Part shown: piece by piece, positions 55,654 through 63,394 of the stretch
Numbering within the stretch: position 1 is the first letter of the stretch
Layout: each line of letters starts with the position of its first letter
Assembly: GCA_963706905.1 (NCBI GenBank)
Contig: CAVPNY010000009.1
Span: 372,001 to 436,000, forward strand
Reading direction: 5' to 3'
DNA from: CAVPNY01 sp963706905
GTDB lineage: Bacteria; Chloroflexota; Anaerolineae; Anaerolineales; UBA4823
DNA: 64,000 nucleotides
Program-made: the position numbers and the translations under genes
The notes under the pieces: model-generated
The model's database searches: none
What the model was told of the DNA's origin: nothing
Seen by the model: only the letters and a program-made list of their open reading frames with translations

Positions 55654-58018
55654 TTACTGCCGCCCCATGGCGATCTTCATGTCAGCTTCCCTATCCGGGA
55701 TCAGCTCGCCGGATAGATCGATCGTGACACGCTTGATGGTCCCGGTGAAGCGGAACGCATCGCTGTACTCCTCCGGCGCTGCGGGATCGGCGCTGTCATA
55801 GCCGCAGGTCACGCCCTGCGTCCCGAAGATGAACAGGATCGAGTAGGGCATGTCGACGCTGCCCACCAGCTTGCGGTTGATGTAGAGCTGGCCGCGCGCC
55901 GGCACCCCATACCCCTGGGCCGGGTCGGGCTTGCCGGTCGGCTCGAACTCGTAGCGCAGCTCGACTTCGCCTTCCGGAATCGTCTGCGTTGGAATGCACC
56001 CAGAACTTGTCGTGGCCGAGCCAGTTATACAGGAAGTGGAGGCGCTGATCCTTGACGAAGAAGGTGTAACCGCCGGTGCGGCCGCCCTGGGCCAGCAGCA
56101 CCCCCTCTGCACCGCCCTGCGGGATCACCACATCGGCCGTGATGCTCCAGGGCCGGTTGTACAGCTTGGGTGTGGCGGTGAAGGGGATCGACGACCCACC
56201 GGGGTAGAGGACGTACTTGTTCCTCGGCTTGGCAATCGTCGGGCGTTCCACGGCGAGGCGGGCGCGCACTCGCCGTCAATCGGCAGCACCTGGTACTTGC
56301 CCGCTTCGGCCCACCAGCGGCCGATCATTTCGATCAGCTTGTCGCGGTGATCGGCGGCCAGGTTGTGGCATTCGGAGTAGTCTTCATCGATATGGTACAG
56401 CTCCCAGTCGTGGGTCTCGATATCCACCAGCACCTGGTTGGGGATGGGGGAGCCGAACTGGCGGCCCTTCTTGGCGGCCTCGGTGAAGCTCGGTGCCCGG
56501 CCACGGGCAGACCGCCCGCCAGCCGTCGTGGTAGATCGAGCGGTGACCGAACATCTCGAAGTACTGGGTGTGGTGATTGCTGGGCGCGGCCGCTTGGTTG
56601 AAGGTGTGGGCGAAGCTCACCCCGTCGATGGGCGCCTGGTGCACGCCGCGGATACTCTCCGGCGCTTCGACGCCCAGGGCTTCCAATACCGTCGGGACGA
56701 AGTCGATGACGTGCCCGTAATGCGTCCGCACCTCGCCGCGCGCCTGGATGCCCTTAGGCCACGAGACGATGCACGGGTCGGTGGTGCCGCCCCGGTAGGT
56801 CTCGCGCTTCCAGCGGCGGAAGGGCGTGTTGCCGGCGTTGGTCCAGCCCCAGGGGTAGTGGTTGAGGGTCTCGACGCCGCCCAGCTCGTCGATCATCTTG
56901 AGGTTATCTTCCAGGGATTCCTTCACATTGTTGAAGAAGAACATCTCGTTGAGCGAGCCCACCGGCCCGCCTTCGGAGCTGGCGCCATTGTCGGAGATGA
57001 CCATGATCAGGGTATTGTCCAGCTCGCCGATCTCTTTCAGGAAATCGAGGATGCGTCCGAAGTGATAATCGGTGAAGCTCACGAAGCCGGCATAGACTTC
57101 CATGAACCGGGCATACAGCCGCTGGACGTCGGCCGGCAGCGTGTCCCACACCGGCACATCCGGGTCGTGCGCCGATAGCTCCGTGCCTGGCGGGATGATG
57201 CCCATCTCGAGCTGGCGCTGGTGGACGATCTCGCGGTACTTGTCCCAGCCCATGTCGAACTTGCCCTTGTACTTGTCCGCCCACTCCTTGGGCACATGGT
57301 GCGGGGCGTGGCCGGCGCCCGTGGCGTAATACAGGAAGAAGGGCTTGTCCGGCGCGTTGACCTGCGCATCCTGGATGAACTCGATGGCCTTGTCGGCCAG
57401 GTCAACACTCAGGTGGTAGCCTTCCTCCGGCTGCTTAGGCTGCTCGACCTCATGGTTGTCGTAGACCAGCTCCGGATACCACTGGTGGGTTTCGCCGCCC
57501 AGAAAGCCGTAGTAGCGCTCGAAGCCGCGCCCGAGCGGCCAGCGGTCGTAGGGTCCGGCAGCGGTGGTGTGCTCGGGGGGCGTCAGGTGCCACTTCCCGA
57601 TGCAGAAGGTGTTGTAGCCCTTCTGTAGCAGCATCTCGCTGAGCATGCCCCGGTCAAAGGGCAGGATGCCGTTGTAGCCGGGGTAGCCGGTGGAGGTCTC
57701 GGTGATCGAGGCCAGCCCGATCGAGTGGTGGTTGCGCCCGGTCAGGATGCAGCCGCGCGACGGTGAGCACAGGGCCGTGGTGTGCATATTGGTGTAGCGC
57801 AGGCCGTTGGCGGCCAGGCTGTCCAGCACGGGCGTCTCGACCAGCCCGCCGAAGCTTGATAACTGCCCGTAGCCGACGTCGTCCAGCACCCAGATCAGGA
57901 CATTCGGCGCACCCTCCGGGGGGCGCGGTGGCTCCGGCCAGGCCGGCGAGGATTCTTCGGTGGTGCGTCCGATGACGCCGGTAAAGGGGGTTCCATCTTT
58001 GTAGGTCTTGATTGCCAT
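55654..58018 (-). CDS. Arylsulfatase 2, several frameshifts in the C-terminal part
   Basis: A roughly 788-residue type I sulfatase paralogous to arylsulfatase 1. NVLIWVLDDVGYGQLSSFGG, the C-x-P-x-R motif in ALCSPSRGCILTGRN (Cys84) and GKWHLTPPEH are intact in the first 500 residues. Then the frame changes at least three times (near 56500, 56270 and 56000), passing through VDIETHDWELYHIDEDYSEC, RARLAVERPTIAKPRNKYVL and ELRYEFEPTGKPDPAQGYGV to a C-terminus like copy 1. Very high GC; error or decay cannot be told apart here. Confidence 0.85.
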
Positions 58019-58136
58019 AAGATTTCTCCTTTTTTTGATCTGTCATGCAGCTTTCAGTACAAGTTTTCCGAGGTTGCAGCCAGCTACACATCGAAGCCGA
58101 AGCTGACATGCTTAATCTGAGTGGGATGACCCAGGT

Positions 58137-58505
58137 TTACTCCATCTGCGCCTCGATCTGTCCGTTGCGCACCGCAGCCAACATGGCGGCATGATCGCGC
58201 TCGTTCTGGTCGGCGTAGGTAACGCTGAACTCAGCCAGAGCATCTTCGAAAGCAGTGCTCTTGCCCATGTAGCCGGTCAGCACCAATGGATCGACCGTGC
58301 GGGCATGCGCCCGCGCCAGCACCCGGCCACACAAGCTGGCGTAGTTTTTAAGATTGGTCGTTTTCATGATCTAGATCACCGGCTTGATCTTGGCGTCACT
58401 GAGCTGGCGCAGGTATACATGTGTTTTTTCCTTGCCTGTACCGGTTGTCCACCCCAGGAACATATCACCGGCCGCCTGCATGGCGCGCTGGCCCACCACC
58501 ACCCG
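58137..58505 (-). pseudogene. DUF2252 C-terminal remnant with two in-frame TAG codons
   Basis: Continuing the frame of the chimeric gene upstream, a TAG follows 'PWEHAG'. Then RVVVGQRAMQAAGDMFLGWT and HVYLRQLSDAKIKPVI lead to a second TAG and MKTTNLKNYASLCGRVLARA, ending DQNERDHAAMLAAVRNG. This order is the C-terminal third of DUF2252 proteins. Two nonsense codons without any frame change argue for real decay. The last 76 residues (58137-58367) remain open. Confidence 0.7.
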
Positions 58506-58994
58506 CTACCCGGCATGCTCCCACGGGCCGGCGCCGCAATACGGCTCCAACACGGATTGGCGCGCCTGCTTGAACTGCAGGCATAACGGATCGCCCTTGC
58601 CAGACATCAACAAGACGATTCCGCACACAGTACCCACGCTGCCCACACCTACCACCTTGAAAGCGACATCCATAATTTCAAAGCGATCGAGCAGCACACT
58701 CACTCCCAGGTTAAGGTTCTTCCGGTATGTTCTCAATGTAGTGATGGCGTTCTGCAAGAGTTCTTTATCCCGTTGGTCACCGTAGTGGAAGATCAGCGGT
58801 GGCTGGTCGACGATGCGCGGCGTGTCACCGGCGGTGAAAGTCAGTTTGGCAAACTCCTTCTCATGGGCGCTCTGCTGGGTGGTGCCGGCCAGGATTTTGG
58901 CTTTTTCCGCAGCGAATTCCTCTTCGGTCAAAATACCGGCTTGCATGAGCTCGGCAAGCTTTTGCAGTTCGGCCATCTTTTCATCCGTCATCAC
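58506..58994 (-). CDS. Chimeric SHOCT-DUF2252 fragment
   Basis: A 162-residue frame. Residues 1-38 (ELQKLAELMQAGILTEEEFA) are a SHOCT module nearly identical to that of the gene at 59215-59508, sharing 45 identical bases (58897-58941 versus 59231-59275). The rest, GDTPRIVDQPPLIFHYGDQR and FEIMDVAFKVVGVGSVGTVC, is the middle of a DUF2252 protein. Upstream the copy also keeps the start MSPILR but is closed by TGA. It looks like a recombination product of a SHOCT gene with a DUF2252 gene that then decayed. Confidence 0.6.
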   Translation of the reverse strand: MMTDEKMAELQKLAELMQAGILTEEEFAAEKAKILAGTTQQSAHEKEFAKLTFTAGDTPRIVDQPPLIFHYGDQRDKELLQNAITTLRTYRKNLNLGVSVLLDRFEIMDVAFKVVGVGSVGTVCGIVLLMSGKGDPLCLQFKQARQSVLEPYCGAGPWEHAG

Positions 58995-59158
58995 ACCCAG
59001 CGTGGCTGCGGCGGGCGCGGCGGCCTGTTGCTGGGCAGCGGCTTGTTTCTGTTTCCTTCACCTCAAAATTGGTGACATGATCTTATCCTCCGTTGGTTTT
59101 TCTAAAGGGACCGGGCGGGCTGCTATGCCACGCAGGGACTACATGATTAATTGTGGAT

Positions 59159-59198
59159 GACATATGACGGTCGCCGGAAAAGGCGACTGTCATATGTC
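59159..59198 (-). terminator. 17-bp hairpin after the SHOCT gene
   Basis: GACATATGACGGTCGCC (59159-59175) pairs with 59182-59198 with a single mismatch and a 6-nt loop, just downstream of the SHOCT stop on the minus strand. Confidence 0.5.
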
Positions 59199-59214
59199 TT
59201 GCCATCTTTCAGGA

Positions 59215-59508
59215 CTAGCTTGCCAGGAGCTTGGCTTTTTCCGCAGCGAATTCCTCTTCGGTCAAAATACCGGCTGCTTTGAGCTCACCGAGCTTCTGGA
59301 GCTGCGCATACTTATCATCCGTCATCTCGCCCGGCGCGGCGGCTTGCTGCGGTACGGGTGCCTGTTGCTGCGCCGCGGCTTGTTGCTGCGCCGCGGCTTG
59401 CTGTTGTTTACCTTTCACCGCGCCCGCCGTGCCCACGACCACTGCCGTCGTGGCTGCTGCGCCGATCAGGCTCGGCCCGCGCATCCTTCTCATCATACGT
59501 GGTGACAT
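59215..59508 (-). CDS. SHOCT domain protein (copy A)
   Basis: A 97-residue protein: basic start MSPRMMRRMRG, a hydrophobic stretch LIGAAATTAVVVGTAGAV (possible membrane anchor), a Gln/Ala-rich repeat linker (QQQAAAQQQAAAQQQAPVPQ) and a C-terminal SHOCT module (YAQLQKLGELKAAGILTEEE). SHOCT modules are short oligomerisation or docking pieces. AGGAGGAT precedes the ATG. Related to the copies at 61545 and 58506. Confidence 0.85.
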   Translation of the reverse strand: MSPRMMRRMRGPSLIGAAATTAVVVGTAGAVKGKQQQAAAQQQAAAQQQAPVPQQAAAPGEMTDDKYAQLQKLGELKAAGILTEEEFAAEKAKLLAS

Positions 59509-59576
59509 AATCCTATCCTCCGTTTGTTTTTTTAGATGTCTAATCAGTACTTTTACTTGTTCTGCAGCGCGTACTT

Positions 59577-60005
59577 TTATCCTTCCGCGGCGAAGTCCTG
59601 CCTAACCTGCTCGACCACTTCGGCGGGAATCTGCCCGCGCTCGACCAACACACCCCTCGAATCAGCGATCGCTTTGCGGATGTTCTCCACCCACAGGTTC
59701 TCCCACAAGAAGAGAGCCGCGGAACAATTGTTAGGGAGTTGGCTGGCTTCATAGTCCAGGTCTGCTTGGCTGAACAGGCTATCGACCTGATCGCCCAATG
59801 GGACGAACAGCTTGTGCAACTCGTCGTCGAGATCGTTCAGCTCGATTGATTGTGTGCTGCCATCTTCATCTTTGCGGATAAAGACGATATCCACGAAGCG
59901 AACGATACCGCGCTCCGCCAGATCCAGTAGCTCGGGGACGATTGTGCCCGAGAACTTGTTGCCCTCGAACTCAACCAGGGCGTACTCTAATGGAAAACCG
60001 TACAT
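59577..60005 (-). CDS. DUF6325 family protein (copy 1)
   Basis: A 142-residue soluble protein: PLEYALVEFEGNKFSGTIVP, then DLAERGIVRFVDIVFIRKDE and SAALFLWENLWVENIRKAI. The pattern matches DUF6325, small proteins of unknown function often found beside SHOCT genes. Start ATG at 60005 with AAAGGAGAC upstream. It is about 60 bp from copy 2, to which it is clearly paralogous. Confidence 0.82.
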   Translation of the reverse strand: MYGFPLEYALVEFEGNKFSGTIVPELLDLAERGIVRFVDIVFIRKDEDGSTQSIELNDLDDELHKLFVPLGDQVDSLFSQADLDYEASQLPNNCSAALFLWENLWVENIRKAIADSRGVLVERGQIPAEVVEQVRQDFAAEG

Positions 60006-60063
60006 GTCGTGTCTCCTTTGAAATGTTTTGGTTACCTGCAGCATATCTCTGTCAGGTTTTGGA

Positions 60064-60522
60064 CTACTGCCGCGCCATGGCGATGCGGTAGCGCTCCTCG
60101 GGCGTGATCAGGTGATGGGCATCCTCGGCGTCCGCACCTAGGTCAATCTGCACCCGCTCTACCAATTGGCCGCCAGCGTCCTGGATGGCCTGGCGGAGAT
60201 TGGCAGTCCACAGGTTCTCCCACAATAAGAGCATGGCTGCTGAATTATCGGGGAGTTTACTGGCTGCGATTTGCAGGTCGTCGGTCGTAAACAGGCTGGT
60301 TACATGCTCGCCTATCGGGACGAACATCGCGTACATCTCGGGGTCGAGATCGTTGAGCTCGATGGCGGTCGGATTGCCGTCTTCATCTTTTGCGATAAAG
60401 ACGATATCCACAAGGCGCACGATCTGGCGTTGCGCCAGATCCAGCAGCTCGGGGACGACCTTGCCTGAAAATTTGGCGTCCTCAAATTCGATCAGGGCGT
60501 ACTCCAGTGGAAGCTCGAACAG
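60064..60522 (-). CDS. DUF6325 family protein (copy 2), probable CTG start
   Basis: A roughly 152-residue paralogue of copy 1: ELPLEYALIEFEDAKFSGKV, QRQIVRLVDIVFIAKDEDGN and SAAMLLLWENLWTANLRQAI. No ATG, GTG or TTG exists at the position aligned with the start of copy 1. An AAGGAG sits seven bases upstream of a CTG (60522-60520) at exactly that point, and a TAG closes the frame just before it. So CTG initiation, or loss of ATG, is implied. Confidence 0.72.
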   Translation of the reverse strand: MFELPLEYALIEFEDAKFSGKVVPELLDLAQRQIVRLVDIVFIAKDEDGNPTAIELNDLDPEMYAMFVPIGEHVTSLFTTDDLQIAASKLPDNSAAMLLLWENLWTANLRQAIQDAGGQLVERVQIDLGADAEDAHHLITPEERYRIAMARQ

Positions 60523-60574
60523 TAGCTAACTCCTTGGTCGTGTTTAATGCGAACCAATCAGGATCGCTTTCAAT

Positions 60575-61453
60575 TCAATCTGCCTCAGCGGCGGATTGCG
60601 GCGCACTGGCTGGCTGGCGCGCCCCCAGACGTTTAGCTGTTGGCAGCAGCACCAGCAGCAACAGGATGGAAGCCACCAGAATAAACGACAGCGTGTTGCC
60701 TGCGGTGAAGTTCTGGGCAGCCACCACGATTGCCGCCGATATGTTGCGCTGCGCGGTCCCCAGCCCCATCACGCTGCGTTCTGCCGGATCGCGCCCGCCC
60801 AGGAGCAAGCCGATTAGCAGGCAGCCCACGATAAAGACCAACAAGGCCAGGATGCCGCCCGTGCCGAGCAGGCTCACGATATTCGAGGCGTTCAATCCCA
60901 GCCCCACCACCAGCAGGATCAGGATCGCCAGGCTGGAGAGCTTGTTCATCACCGGCTGCCAGGCTGCGGCGCTATCCGGTGAATGCGACTTGATCAGCAG
61001 GCCGATCGCCAGCGGGATCAGCATCAGCACAATCAGCGACTGGGCGATATCCCACGGATTGACCGAAACTCCCTGGAGCAGAAGCGGAAGGACGAGCGGC
61101 ACATAGATGATCGTCACCACCATCAGCAGCACCATCAACCCCACCCCGAAGGCGATATTCCCCCTGGCTCCCTGTACCAATTTTGGCAGGAAGGGCGCGC
61201 CCGCTGCTGTGGCCAGCACAACCAGGCCGATCTGCAGTGACTGCTCCAGCGGGATGACCAGCGTGATGGCATACGCCAGCAGCGGCACCAGCACAAAATT
61301 GGCCAGCAGCGCCAGGGTCACCAGGCGCAGGTTTTTCAAGGGCAGGAGGATCTGCGCCATGCTCAGGCTCAGTCCCATGGCCAGCATGCTGGTGACCACG
61401 AACAGCACCCCGGATAGCTGGGCCAGGATTGCGAAGAATTCAGCCGGTGTCAT
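60575..61453 (-). CDS. Bile acid:sodium symporter (BASS) family transporter
   Basis: A 292-residue membrane protein with about nine to ten segments. LVTLALLANFVLVPLLAYAI, LATAAGAPFLPKLVQGARGN and GLGTAQRNISAAIVVAAQNF are typical of BASS carriers, which couple Na+ to organic anion uptake (bile acids, pyruvate, pantothenate). The substrate is unknown. It sits among DUF6325 and SHOCT genes. Confidence 0.9.
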   Translation of the reverse strand: MTPAEFFAILAQLSGVLFVVTSMLAMGLSLSMAQILLPLKNLRLVTLALLANFVLVPLLAYAITLVIPLEQSLQIGLVVLATAAGAPFLPKLVQGARGNIAFGVGLMVLLMVVTIIYVPLVLPLLLQGVSVNPWDIAQSLIVLMLIPLAIGLLIKSHSPDSAAAWQPVMNKLSSLAILILLVVGLGLNASNIVSLLGTGGILALLVFIVGCLLIGLLLGGRDPAERSVMGLGTAQRNISAAIVVAAQNFTAGNTLSFILVASILLLLVLLPTAKRLGARQPASAPQSAAEAD

Positions 61454-61544
61454 ATTTTCAGCTCCAGGGGAAGCGCCCGCTGCGGTTATCTCTTAGGGCG
61501 CTCCCCCTACTGTAGATCGTCTAAAAAACCGGTGCTGCAACCGA

Positions 61545-61886
61545 TCAGCCGGCCAGCAGTTTCTGCTTGGCTGCCGCGAATTCCTCATCGGTCAGAATAC
61601 CCGAATCGTGAAGCTGGGCAAGCTGCTTGAGCTGAGAGGTTAAATCGGTGCCAGCTGCAGGGGCCGGCTCAACCGGGGCTGCGTACTGCTCCGGAGGTGG
61701 GGCCTGCTGCTGCGCATCGGCTGCGCCCTGCTGGTAAGCCTGGTCATACTGCTGCTGCGCAGCTGCTTCCTTCTGCGCATATTTATTTTGCTGATGGTGA
61801 GAAACTGCACCAGCGGTGCCAACAACAACTGCAGTCGTGGCCGCGGTACGGACTACTCTTCTGCCTACACTTCTTCGTCGCATCAT
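61545..61886 (-). CDS. SHOCT domain protein (copy B)
   Basis: A 113-residue protein sharing RTAATTAVVVGTAGAV with copy A, then a Gln/Ala/Pro-rich linker (QQYDQAYQQGAADAQQQAPP) and a C-terminal SHOCT module (LKQLAQLHDSGILTDEEFAA). The identical hydrophobic stretch and overall order show a common ancestor with copy A. It is next to a DUF6325 gene, as copy A is. Confidence 0.83.
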   Translation of the reverse strand: MMRRRSVGRRVVRTAATTAVVVGTAGAVSHHQQNKYAQKEAAAQQQYDQAYQQGAADAQQQAPPPEQYAAPVEPAPAAGTDLTSQLKQLAQLHDSGILTDEEFAAAKQKLLAG

Positions 61887-61979
61887 TTTGACCTCCGTTA
61901 TTCGTCAAATAGTTTAATAGCCTTATCGTCTAATAGTCGTCCCGAACCAAGTTCGGGCATCGTCTTGTAAATCGCTTCG

Positions 61980-62410
61980 TTATCCTTCAGCCCTGGCAAA
62001 AATCGCCAACGCATCCTCCACAACTTCGTGGGGGATGCGCTCCTGCGCCAACACCCGGCCATTAGCCCGCAGCACAGCTTCCTTGAACTTGATCGCCCAC
62101 AGGTTTTCAAACAGCAGCACCGCGGCGGTGGTGTTATTCTCCATCTGCTCGGCGATGGCATCAATATCTTCGACCTGAACGATGCCGCTGATTTCAGCCA
62201 TGAGCGGATCAAGATGGCGATCACCTCCGGGGCAAGCTGCTGCAGCTCGAGCGCCTCGTGCTGACCGTCCTGATCCTTCTGGATGACCACCAGGTCGATC
62301 ACCCGCACAACTTTGTTTTCAACCAGCTCCATCAGCGCTGGCATGATCTCGCCTTTCAATTTCAGGTTGTCGAATTCGAGAGCCAGAAAATCAACTGGTC
62401 CGTAAGACAT
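61980..62410 (-). CDS. DUF6325 family protein (copy 3), frameshifted
   Basis: A roughly 142-residue protein: MSYGPVDFLALEFDNLKLKG, VENKVVRVIDLVVIQKDQDG and, after a frame change near 62205, PLMAEISGIVQVEDIDAIAE and TTAAVLLFENLWAIKFKEAV. ATG at 62410 has AAAGGAGAATTCC upstream. Third DUF6325 copy; the frame change sits in the middle of the domain and the rest stays conserved. Confidence 0.78.
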
Positions 62411-62432
62411 TGGAATTCTCCTTTTGTATATG

Positions 62433-62463
62433 GGTGACAATCACCTGTGCAGTGACTGTCACC
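62433..62463 (-). terminator. 12-bp hairpin after the small membrane protein A gene
   Basis: GGTGACAATCAC pairs with GTGACTGTCACC with one mismatch. Its right arm differs in one base from that of the hairpin at 50741-50771, so the two may belong to one repeat family. Confidence 0.45.
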
Positions 62464-62479
62464 GGTTTTATTCTGACGA

Positions 62480-62791
62480 TTAATAATTCTTAAGCGGGTC
62501 GTTGGCCGGATAGCCCGGAACCTGCTGGCGCTTGTGGTAGCCGCCAACGTAGCTGGCGACATCTGTCATCACACCCAATCCGAGCCACAGCCAATCCCAA
62601 TTGTTCAAGGGGAAGACCAGCACGAACATCAGGGAGGTCCACGGGATAAAGATCAGGCCCAACAGGCTGACCAGCCAGGGGAAGTTGAAGGTGGCATAGG
62701 CCGCGCTAACTCGCAGCGGCGCCAGCAGCCAGTAGACCAGGAATCCCAGGCGGGGACCAAAAAACACCAGGGCAGTGAAAAAGCAACACAT
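62480..62791 (-). CDS. Small membrane protein A (paralogue pair)
   Basis: A 103-residue protein with two or three membrane segments (FFTALVFFGPRLGFLVYWLL, GLIFIPWTSLMFVLVFPLNN) and a polar tail, KRQQVPGYPANDPLKNY. I do not recognise a named family. The aligned positions PRLG, GLIFIPWTSLMFVL and NWDWLWLGLGVMTDV recur in the neighbouring protein B, so these are duplicates. Confidence 0.72.
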   Translation of the reverse strand: MCCFFTALVFFGPRLGFLVYWLLAPLRVSAAYATFNFPWLVSLLGLIFIPWTSLMFVLVFPLNNWDWLWLGLGVMTDVASYVGGYHKRQQVPGYPANDPLKNY

Positions 62792-62957
62792 CGATAAACT
62801 CCTTTTTTAGTCGGATAGTCGTCCCGAATAAAGTTCGGGATTTGTCGGGTAGTCGTGTCGTCCGTTATTCAACCCTTTTATTTGACCTGCACAGCAATCT
62901 ATTATCTAGTGAGCGAACTTCCGTGAGCTCACCCAGATGAACTCGGAAATGCAATGC

Positions 62958-63288
62958 TTACATTGGGTTGGAACTGGTGGGAGTGGTGGGGGTGGCTGTA
63001 TAGCCGGGGATCTGATTGCGGTTGGAATACACCGTGCTGCTCCAGTGCATCAGGTCGATCACCACTGCCATCACCAGCCAGAACCAGTCCCAGGTGGTCA
63101 ACCCGATCACCGGCGTCCAACAGGATCACGTACATCAGGGTGGTGAAGGGCAGGAAGATAATGCCCAGGATCGGCCACAACCAGCTTCCACCAAAGGCGG
63201 CGTTGAACATGACCGGGCGGGCGATCCAGATGAACAGGGTCCCCAGGCGGGGGAAGAAACCAGCGAACATAGCGAATAAACAAGGCAT
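62958..63288 (-). CDS. Small membrane protein B (paralogue pair), frameshifted
   Basis: A roughly 109-residue paralogue of protein A: FAMFAGFFPRLGTLFIWIAR and GIIFLPFTTLMYVIL. Then a single extra T near 63123 shifts the frame; without it the protein reads WTPVIGLTTWDWFWLVMAVV and ends IPGYTATPTTPTSS at TAA 62958-62960. Role unknown; the pair lies between the SH3b gene and DUF6325 copy 3. Confidence 0.7.
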
Positions 63289-63330
63289 GATATTTTCTCC
63301 TCTTTTCTAGTTTGATTGATTTTCTTTAGA

Positions 63331-63371
63331 CTTCCGAAGTCGGGCGAGTTCTTCGCCATAGACTTCGGAAG
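63331..63371 (-). terminator. Nested hairpin after the SH3b/Ig-like gene
   Basis: CTTCCGAAGTC (63331-63341) pairs with GACTTCGGAAG (63361-63371). The loop holds a second stem, GGCGA/TCGCC. It lies 3' of the SH3b gene stop on the minus strand. Confidence 0.5.
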
Positions 63372-63394
63372 CCTGATAACCGTTCTCGTTCTCT

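Noticed and set aside
58137..58994. TAG codons in the DUF2252 remnant as sense codons (pyrrolysine or other recoding), tempting because an MttB gene is nearby.
   Set aside because: TAG is used as a normal stop in this window (DUF3090 at 16183, fucI at 28908), the MttB gene has no in-frame TAG, and no pyl genes are seen.
59054..59083. Selenocysteine at the TGA after MSPILR in the chimeric SHOCT gene.
   Set aside because: The aligned SHOCT gene shows a deletion at this point; there is no SECIS-like stem or selenoprotein context.
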